Positions 23,929-30,313 of a DNA stretch of 64,000 bases are shown here, one piece after another. The stretch lies in assembly GCF_042650605.1 (NCBI RefSeq), contig NZ_JBHSBN010000002.1, positions 248,001-312,000 of the forward strand, written 5' to 3'. The notes under the pieces are model-generated. The model was given only the letters and a program-made list of their open reading frames with translations, had not been told where the DNA came from and ran no database searches. A program made the translations under genes and the position numbers. The first letter of the stretch is position 1, and each line of letters opens with the position of its first letter. Origin of the DNA: Micromonospora_J zhanjiangensis (GTDB taxonomy: Bacteria > Actinomycetota > Actinomycetes > Mycobacteriales > Micromonosporaceae).

Positions 23929-26900
23929 ATGAGTTCGGCCCCCACGGTTGGCGACGGCGACCCGTCCTCCGGTTCGGCGGCCGTCCCGTTACCGTCCGGG
24001 TTGGCCGCCGCCTTCGCCGCCGGCGGTGAGATGGGGCAGCACTTCGCCCGGCTGGACTGGTCGGCGACCCGGGTCGGCCCGCCCGACCGGTGGCCGTCGA
24101 CGTTGCTCAACGCGGTGAGCATGATGCTCGCCTCCCGGTCGCAGATCGTCATGTTCTGGGGCGAGGAGCATCTCGCCTTCTACAACGACGCCTATCTGCC
24201 GACCATCGGCGTCAAGCATCCCCGGGCGATGGTTCAGCCGGCCCGGGAGCACTGGGCCGAGCTGTGGCACGTCCTGGAACCGCTGTTCGACGGGGTACGT
24301 CGCAGCGGGGAGGCGTTCCGGGGCATCGACCATCCGTTCCTGCTGGAGCGGCACGGCTTCCTGGAGGAGACGTACTTCGACGTCTCCTACGACCCGCTGC
24401 GGACCGAGGACGGCACGATCGGCGGGATCTACTGCATCGTCAACGAGACCACCGGGCGGGTGCTCGGCGAGCGCCGGTTGCGGGCGCTGGCCGAACTCGG
24501 CCGGCGGTTGTCCGGGCCGGCGAGCTGGGCCGATCTGGGCGCCGAGGCGGCCCGGGTGCTCGACGCGCACCGCGCCGACGTACCGTTCGCGCTGGTCTAC
24601 CTGGGCGACGGCCGGCCGGCGAGCGAGGTCCTGGTCGGCTGCGCCGGGGTGGATCCGGTCACCGCCCGGTGTTCCGGCGCGGGCGACCCGCGCGGCGTGC
24701 CACCGCTGCTGACCGGCGTGCTGGCCGGCGGGCCGGCCGTACTCGGCAAGGCCACCGACTTCGTCACCGCGCCGCCGGAGACCGCCGCCGACGGGGTGCT
24801 GGTGCTGCCGGTCAGCGCCGGCACCGAGGCGGCCGGCGCGCTGGTGGTCGGGATCAGCCGCCGGCTGCGGCTGTCCGAGGAGTACCGGGCCTGGTTCGAC
24901 CTGGTGGCCGCGCAGGTCTCCAGCGCGGTGGCCGACCAGCGGGCGTACGAGATGGAGCGGGCCCGGGCCGCCGAACTGGCCGCGCTCGACCGGGCCAAGA
25001 CCAACTTCTTCGCGAACGTCAGCCACGAGTTCCGCATCCCGCTCACGTTGGTACTCGGACCGTTGGAGGAGGCGCTCGCCGACCCGGACCTGCCGGCCGG
25101 CCACCGCGAGTCGTTGACCATGGTGCACCGCAACGCGCAGCGGCTGCTCAAGCTGGTCAACACCGTGCTGGACTTCTCCCGCCTGGAATCCGGTCGGTTG
25201 CGGGCCTCCTACGAGTCCACCGACCTGTCCGACTACACCGCCCGGTTGGCCAGCACGTTCCGGTCCGCCGTGGAGCGGGCCGGGCTGCGCTTCGAGGTGG
25301 ACGCGCCGCCGCTGCCCGAGCGGGTCTTCGTCGACCGGGACCTGTGGGAGAAGATCGTCCTCAACCTGCTCTCCAACGCGCTGAAGTTCACCGTCTCCGG
25401 CGGCATCACCGTCCGGGTCCGGTCCGGAAACGGGTCGGCCCGGGTCGAGGTCGCGGACACCGGGGTGGGCATCGCGCCGGAGGACCTGTCCCGGGTGTTC
25501 GAGCGGTTCCACCGGGCGCCGGCCTCCGGTGCCCGGACCCACGAGGGCACCGGCATCGGCCTGGCCCTGGTCCGCGAACTGACCGAACTGCACGGCGGGG
25601 AGGTCACCGTCGTCAGCCGGCCCGGCGAGGGCAGTGTGTTCACGGTCGCGGTGCCGTTCGGCACCGGGCACCTGCCGCCGGAACGGGTGGCCGAGCTGCC
25701 GTCGCCGCTCACCGAGTCGGGCGAGAACCGGTTGTACGTGAACGAGGCCGCCGTCTGGGGTGGTGCGGAACCGCCCCGCAACGACCCGCGACCGGCCACC
25801 GGCGCCGACGGGTCCCGCCGCCGGGCGGGCCGGGTCCTGGTGGTGGACGACAACGCCGACCTGCGCGACCACCTCACCCGGCTGCTGTCCCCGTACTGGG
25901 CGGTGGTCACCGCGCCGGACGGCGAGGCCGGCTTCGCCGAGGCGGTCCGGGCGCCGTTCGACCTGGTCCTGACCGACCTGATGATGCCCCGGCTGGACGG
26001 TATCGGCCTGGTCACCGGACTGCGCGCCGACCCGCGGACCCGACACGTGCCGATCGTGATCCTCTCCGCCCGGGCCGGTGCCGGCGAGGCCGTCGAGGGG
26101 CTCGCCGCCGGGGCCGACGACTACCTGGTCAAGCCGTTCTCCGGGCAGGAACTGGTGGCCCGGGTCCGGTCGAACGTGGAACTCGGCCAGCTCCGCGGCC
26201 AGATCATCGAACAGTTGCGGGCGCTGGCCGACGCGGCCGTGGCGGTGAACACCGCCCGGAGCACCGGTGACGTGCTGCGGATCGCGGCCCGGCACGCGCA
26301 GACCCTGGTCCACGCGGGTCGGGTGGTCGCCAGCGTGCCCGGTGCCCGGTACGAGGCCGACGGCGGGCTGGCCGACGACCACGGCCCGCCGGTGCTGGTG
26401 CCGCTGGTGGACAGCGCCGGTGAACAGCTCGGTGAGTTGCGGGTCTGGTCACCCGCCGGGGGCAACACCGACGCCGAGGACGCCGCCCTGGCCCAGCTCG
26501 CCCGGCTGGTCGGCGTCCGGTTGGAGAACGCCCGGCTCTACGAGGCCGAGCACCGGATCGCCACCACCCTGCAGCACAGCCTGCTGCCCGAGTCGCTGCC
26601 GCAGCTGCCCGGCGCGATCGTCGCCAGCCGTTACCTGCCCGGCACCACCGGCGTCGAGGTGGGCGGCGACTGGTACGACGTGATCGGCGTGGGCGACGAC
26701 GCGCTGGCGCTGGTGATCGGCGACGTGGTCGGCAAGGGTGTGCCCGCGGCGGCGTCGATGGGGCAGTTGCGCAACGCGCTGCGGGCGTACCTGCTGGAGG
26801 GGTACGACCCGGGGGCGGCGCTGACCCGGCTCAACCGGCTGGTCGACTCGACCGGGCGGCGGTCCTTCGCCACCGTGGTGTGCCTGTGGTTCGAACCGGC

Positions 26901-27630
26901 CGGCGGCCGGCTGCGGTACGCCAGCGCCGGGCATCCCGCCCCCCTGGTGATCGGCCCGGACGGCACGGTCGACCTGCTGTACGACCGGGCGCTCGGACCG
27001 CCGATCGGCGCCCTGCCGGCGGCGGAGTACCCGACCGGACAGACCCGGCTGGACCGGGGCCGGCGGCTGCTGCTCTACACCGACGGCCTGATCGAGGACC
27101 GGCGGGTCGGGGTCGACGTCGGTCTGGACCGGCTCCGGGCCACCGTCGCCGGGGCGGGTGGCGAGCACGTCGAGGACCTGGTGGCGACGCTGGTCGAGGA
27201 GGTGTCCCGGCAGCCGCGCCGGGACGACGTGGCGATCCTCGCCATGGAAACGGCCGAGCCCAACCGGTTCGCCGTACGGCTGCCGGCGGAGCCGACCAGG
27301 CTCAGCGTGCTGCGCCGCCGGCTGGACGACTTCCTGGTGGCCAACCGGGTCGGCGAGGCGGACCGGTTCGACCTGACCGTCGCCGTCAGCGAGGCCGCCG
27401 CCAACGCCATCGAGCATCCGGTGGCGCCGACCGGGCCCACCATCGTCGTCGAGGCGAGCATCGACGACGGGGTGGTCACCGCCACCATCCGGGACAGCGG
27501 TCAGTGGCGGGAGGCCACCGAGGCGGGGTTCCGGGGGCGCGGGCTGGCGTTGATCCGGGCGGTCGCCGAGGTGAGCGTGGACCGGACCGCCGAGGGTACC
27601 GCGGTCACCCTGCGTCGCCGGCTGCGCTGA
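23929..27630 (+). CDS. Hybrid PAS-GAF-histidine kinase-REC-GAF-PP2C-HATPase regulator
   Basis: A 1233-residue soluble protein that joins two signalling styles. Approximate order: PAS 20-170; GAF 175-340; HisKA 350-415 with His366 in SHEFRIPLTL; HATPase 465-585 with NLLSNALKFT, DTGVGIA and GTGIGLALV; receiver 633-750 with phospho-acceptor Asp683 in LVLTDLMMPRLDG; GAF 770-870; PP2C/SpoIIE-type phosphatase 873-1100 with GGDWYDV and DDVAILAM; RsbW-type HATPase 1105-1233 with EAAANAIEHPV and GRGLALI. The usual Thr/Asn at HExx[TN]P is Ile370, so kinase phosphatase activity may be lost. A strong AGGAGG ribosome-binding site fixes the ATG. A STAS gene sits tail to tail six bases away. Likely output: control of an alternative sigma factor by partner switching. 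Confidence 0.93.
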   Translation: MSSAPTVGDGDPSSGSAAVPLPSGLAAAFAAGGEMGQHFARLDWSATRVGPPDRWPSTLLNAVSMMLASRSQIVMFWGEEHLAFYNDAYLPTIGVKHPRAMVQPAREHWAELWHVLEPLFDGVRRSGEAFRGIDHPFLLERHGFLEETYFDVSYDPLRTEDGTIGGIYCIVNETTGRVLGERRLRALAELGRRLSGPASWADLGAEAARVLDAHRADVPFALVYLGDGRPASEVLVGCAGVDPVTARCSGAGDPRGVPPLLTGVLAGGPAVLGKATDFVTAPPETAADGVLVLPVSAGTEAAGALVVGISRRLRLSEEYRAWFDLVAAQVSSAVADQRAYEMERARAAELAALDRAKTNFFANVSHEFRIPLTLVLGPLEEALADPDLPAGHRESLTMVHRNAQRLLKLVNTVLDFSRLESGRLRASYESTDLSDYTARLASTFRSAVERAGLRFEVDAPPLPERVFVDRDLWEKIVLNLLSNALKFTVSGGITVRVRSGNGSARVEVADTGVGIAPEDLSRVFERFHRAPASGARTHEGTGIGLALVRELTELHGGEVTVVSRPGEGSVFTVAVPFGTGHLPPERVAELPSPLTESGENRLYVNEAAVWGGAEPPRNDPRPATGADGSRRRAGRVLVVDDNADLRDHLTRLLSPYWAVVTAPDGEAGFAEAVRAPFDLVLTDLMMPRLDGIGLVTGLRADPRTRHVPIVILSARAGAGEAVEGLAAGADDYLVKPFSGQELVARVRSNVELGQLRGQIIEQLRALADAAVAVNTARSTGDVLRIAARHAQTLVHAGRVVASVPGARYEADGGLADDHGPPVLVPLVDSAGEQLGELRVWSPAGGNTDAEDAALAQLARLVGVRLENARLYEAEHRIATTLQHSLLPESLPQLPGAIVASRYLPGTTGVEVGGDWYDVIGVGDDALALVIGDVVGKGVPAAASMGQLRNALRAYLLEGYDPGAALTRLNRLVDSTGRRSFATVVCLWFEPAGGRLRYASAGHPAPLVIGPDGTVDLLYDRALGPPIGALPAAEYPTGQTRLDRGRRLLLYTDGLIEDRRVGVDVGLDRLRATVAGAGGEHVEDLVATLVEEVSRQPRRDDVAILAMETAEPNRFAVRLPAEPTRLSVLRRRLDDFLVANRVGEADRFDLTVAVSEAAANAIEHPVAPTGPTIVVEASIDDGVVTATIRDSGQWREATEAGFRGRGLALIRAVAEVSVDRTAEGTAVTLRRRLR

Positions 27631-27636
27631 GACCGG

Positions 27637-27969
27637 TCAGCCGGTGGCCAGCCAGGGCTGGTCGCCGAGGCCGGAGATGTCCAGCACCCGGCGTACCTGG
27701 TGGGAGGGGAGCACGGTGAGGTTGCCGGGCAGCCGCTCGGCCAGTCGTACCACGGCGTGGATGGCGGCCGAGTCGACGAAGGTGACCGCCCGCAGGTCGA
27801 GGGTGACCCGGCGGATGTCGTCCCGAACCGTGGCGCGGCTCATCGAGTCCGCGGTGGCCATGTCGACCTCACCGGCCACGACGACACGCAAATGATCACC
27901 GTCGGCCTCGGCGGTGACGGTGAAGAAGGATTCCGGATCCCCTTGATCCACGTAGACACGATGGCACAC
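27637..27969 (-). CDS. STAS-domain anti-sigma factor antagonist
   Basis: About 110 residues forming a single STAS domain: VVVAGEVDMATADSMSR, then RRVTLDLRAVTFVDSAAIHA, in which the Ser of VDSAA is the usual phosphorylation site. Such proteins free a sigma factor by capturing its RsbW-type kinase. The neighbour's C-terminal RsbW-like and PP2C domains are the natural kinase and phosphatase partners. The two genes converge with a 6-base gap. The GTG at 27969 is preferred; an upstream GTG at 28038 would add a hydrophobic, basic head atypical of the family. Confidence 0.87.
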   Translation of the reverse strand: MCHRVYVDQGDPESFFTVTAEADGDHLRVVVAGEVDMATADSMSRATVRDDIRRVTLDLRAVTFVDSAAIHAVVRLAERLPGNLTVLPSHQVRRVLDISGLGDQPWLATG

Positions 27970-28099
27970 CGTGATTACGGCAGCAACAATCGCCACGAGG
28001 GCGCCACCGCGGCGCCGCCGCGTCACCGGCGCGGCCACGGTGAGTGGCTGCCGTCACGCGCCGGTGAACGCTCACCGACGGCGACGATAGGCTGGAGCC

Positions 28100-28957
28100 A
28101 TGACCGTCCGTGCGCCACTCACGCCAGGAAAGCTGTCCCCGTGGCGGCCCGTGCCGCCGCACATCGTCCGGCCGGAGTACGTCGGGAAGAAGCATCCCAG
28201 CCCGTGGCGCGGCTCGCACGTCCAGTCGGCGGAGACGATCGAGAAGATGCGGGTGGCCGGTCGGCTGGCGGCCCGGGCCACCCAGTTGGCGGGGGAGCAC
28301 TGCAAACCCGGGGTCACCACCGACGAGATCGACCGGGTGGTGCACGAGTTCCTGGTCGACCACGGCGCCTACCCCTCCACGCTGGGCTACCGGGGGTTCC
28401 CCAAGTCGTGCTGCACCAGCCTCAACGAGGTGATCTGCCACGGCATCCCCGACTCCACCGTGCTGCGCGACGGCGACATCATCAACGTGGACGTCACCGC
28501 GTACCTGGACGGCGTGCACGGCGACACCGACGCCACCTTCTGCGTGGGCGAGGTCTCCGAGGAGGTCCGGCTGCTGGTCGAGCGGACCCACGAGGCGATG
28601 ATGCGGGGCATCCGGGCGGTCGCCCCCGGCCGCCAGATCAACGTCGTGGGGCGGGTCATCGAGTCGTACGCCAAGCGGTTCGGCTACGGGGTGGTCCGGG
28701 ACTTCACCGGTCACGGCATCGGTGAGGCGTTCCACAGCGGCCTCTACGTGCCGCACTACGACAGCCCTCGGCCGACGGACGTGATGGAACCGGGCATGAC
28801 CTTCACCATCGAGCCGATGATCACACTCGGCACCCACGAGTACGACATGTGGGACGACGGCTGGACCGTGGTCACCAAGGACCGCCGCTGGACGGCGCAG
28901 TTCGAGCACACCCTCGTCGTCACCGACGACGGTCACGAGATATTGACGCTGCCGTGA
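28100..28957 (+). CDS. map: Methionine aminopeptidase, type I
   Basis: A 285-residue type I methionine aminopeptidase that removes N-terminal Met from new proteins. An N-terminal extension of about 40 residues includes PEYVGKKHPSPWRGSHVQ and is typical of the actinobacterial MapA/MapB group. The metal ligands are visible: Asp in DIINVDVTAYLDGVHGDTDA (two), His in FTGHGIGEAFHSG, Glu in FTIEPMI and Glu in QFEHTLVV. TAGGCT at 28088-28093 places the transcription start on the A of the ATG; a GGAG also lies just upstream. The next gene overlaps by four bases. Confidence 0.96.
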   Translation: MTVRAPLTPGKLSPWRPVPPHIVRPEYVGKKHPSPWRGSHVQSAETIEKMRVAGRLAARATQLAGEHCKPGVTTDEIDRVVHEFLVDHGAYPSTLGYRGFPKSCCTSLNEVICHGIPDSTVLRDGDIINVDVTAYLDGVHGDTDATFCVGEVSEEVRLLVERTHEAMMRGIRAVAPGRQINVVGRVIESYAKRFGYGVVRDFTGHGIGEAFHSGLYVPHYDSPRPTDVMEPGMTFTIEPMITLGTHEYDMWDDGWTVVTKDRRWTAQFEHTLVVTDDGHEILTLP

Positions 28958-29694
28958 CCGGGGGCCAGCATCTGGACGGCGCCGGCGGGGCGCCCGCGGT
29001 GTTCCGGGAGGCCCACCACGCCGACGTCTCCGGCGGGTGGCTGCGGCCGGCGGTGTTCGGCGCGATGGACGGACTGGTCACCAACATCGCCCTGATCGCC
29101 GGGGTCGGCGGTGGCGGGGTGTCGCCACGCAACGTCCTGCTGACCGGGTTCGCCGGTCTGGTGGCCGGGGCGATCTCGATGGGACTGGGCGAGTACACCA
29201 GCGTCAAGTCGTCCAACGAACAGATCGCCGCCGAGGTGGCCAAGGAACGGCGCGAGTTGGAACGGCACCCGGAGGCCGAGGCGCGGGAACTCGCGGCCGC
29301 CTGGGCCGCCCGTGGCCTACCGCCCGACCTGGCCCGGCAGCTCGCCGAGGCGCTCAACCGCAACCCGGAGGAGGCGTTGCGGATGCACGTCCGGGAGGAG
29401 TTGGGTGTCGACCCGGACGAGCAGCCGAGCCCGTGGACGGCGGCGTTCTCGTCGCTGCTGTGCTTCTCGGTGGGCGCGCTGGTGCCGTTGATCACCTACC
29501 TGCTCGGCTTCGAGAGCCTCTGGCTGGCGCTCGGGGTGGGCGGTCTGGGCCTGTTCGTGGCCGGCGCGGTCGTCGCCCGGTTCACCAACCGGTCCTGGTG
29601 GATCAGCGGCGGCCGGCAGTTGCTGCTCGGTGCCGCCGCGACCGCGGTGACCTACCTGGTCGGTCGACTGATCGGGGTCGGTGCGGCGGGCTGA
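28954..29694 (+). CDS. VIT1/CCC1-family metal transporter
   Basis: A 246-residue protein of the VIT1/CCC1 family, which moves Fe2+ or Mn2+. Features are HADVSGGWLRPAVFGAMDGL, then VAGAISMGLGEYTSVKSSNE. A soluble cytoplasmic helical part follows, with repeated Glu-rich segments (KERRELERHPEAEA) that bind metal in the family, and then three C-terminal helices. The GTG start overlaps the map stop as GTGA, so it is translated with map. Direction of transport and the metal are not shown; detoxification by export is the usual bacterial role. Confidence 0.9.
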   Translation: MTGGQHLDGAGGAPAVFREAHHADVSGGWLRPAVFGAMDGLVTNIALIAGVGGGGVSPRNVLLTGFAGLVAGAISMGLGEYTSVKSSNEQIAAEVAKERRELERHPEAEARELAAAWAARGLPPDLARQLAEALNRNPEEALRMHVREELGVDPDEQPSPWTAAFSSLLCFSVGALVPLITYLLGFESLWLALGVGGLGLFVAGAVVARFTNRSWWISGGRQLLLGAAATAVTYLVGRLIGVGAAG

Positions 29695-29703
29695 GCGGTG
29701 CGC

Positions 29704-30171
29704 TCAGGCGGTCGGTTCGAGGCGGAAGATCCGCAGGTCCCGGCCGCCGGCCCGGGTCAGGTACGTCTGGTAGGCCGGCCATTCCGACACCAGCATGTGC
29801 CAGAGCCGGTCCCGCTCCTCGCCGCTGACCGCCCGACCGCGTACCGGGATCTCCCGGCCCTTGACGGTGACCCGGGCGGTCGAATCGGCCAGCAGGTTGA
29901 GGGCCCAGGACGGCTGGTGCGGTTGCCCCCAGTTGGACCCGATCACCACGTACGCGTCGCCGTCCGGGACGTAGAGCAGCGGGTTGGTGCGGGGCTTGCC
30001 CGACCGGCGGCCGGTGGTGGTGATCAGCAGCGAGGGGATGACCCCCAACGCCACCACCCGGCCCCGGGTCAGCCGGCCGACCAGCCGGTCGAGCGGCACC
30101 ACGACGCGGAAGACGGTGGCGAACCATTGCTGGTGACCGAGCCGGCGGGCGAGGTCGGACAGGCCGGGCAT
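29704..30171 (-). CDS. Deazaflavin-dependent oxidoreductase (Ddn family)
   Basis: A 155-residue protein of the F420-dependent nitroreductase family. ALGVIPSLLITTTGRRSGKP then VIGSNWGQPHQPSWALNLLA is the family core, and the tail has RLWHMLVSEWPAYQTYLTRA. It is a distant paralogue of the 7251-7874 gene. The substrate is unknown. The ATG at 30171 stands only nine bases from the 30-bp tandem repeat array, and no clear ribosome-binding site is visible, so the repeats make up its upstream region. Confidence 0.88.
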   Translation of the reverse strand: MPGLSDLARRLGHQQWFATVFRVVVPLDRLVGRLTRGRVVALGVIPSLLITTTGRRSGKPRTNPLLYVPDGDAYVVIGSNWGQPHQPSWALNLLADSTARVTVKGREIPVRGRAVSGEERDRLWHMLVSEWPAYQTYLTRAGGRDLRIFRLEPTA

Positions 30172-30180
30172 CTGCCAATT

Positions 30181-30300
30181 GTGCCCGCTGCGCGGTCGGT
30201 ATGCCCAGGGGCGCCCGCTGCGCGGTCGGTATGCCCAGTGTCGCCCGCTGCGCGGTCGGTATGCCCAGTGTCGCCCGCTGCGCGGTCCGTACGACAGGGC
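30181..30300. repeat. Tandem array of four 30-bp repeats
   Basis: Four head-to-tail units run in exact register: 30181-30210, 30211-30240, 30241-30270 and 30271-30300. The shared core is CGCCCGCTGCGCGGTCGGTA plus TGCCCAG. Units 2 and 3 differ at one base; unit 4 diverges at its right end. The array lies between two minus-strand genes, immediately upstream of the deazaflavin oxidoreductase start and 14 bases past the end of the ABC permease gene. It is a likely variable-number repeat. Confidence 0.93.
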
Positions 30301-30313
30301 CGGCCGGCACCGG

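Noticed and set aside
27970..28038. N-terminal hydrophobic extension of the STAS protein
   Set aside because: The longer frame adds a basic and hydrophobic head (RRRRGGALVAIVAAVITV) that STAS regulators lack and has no ribosome-binding site.
30181..30300. CRISPR array
   Set aside because: The four 30-base units are contiguous with no spacers, so this is a tandem repeat.
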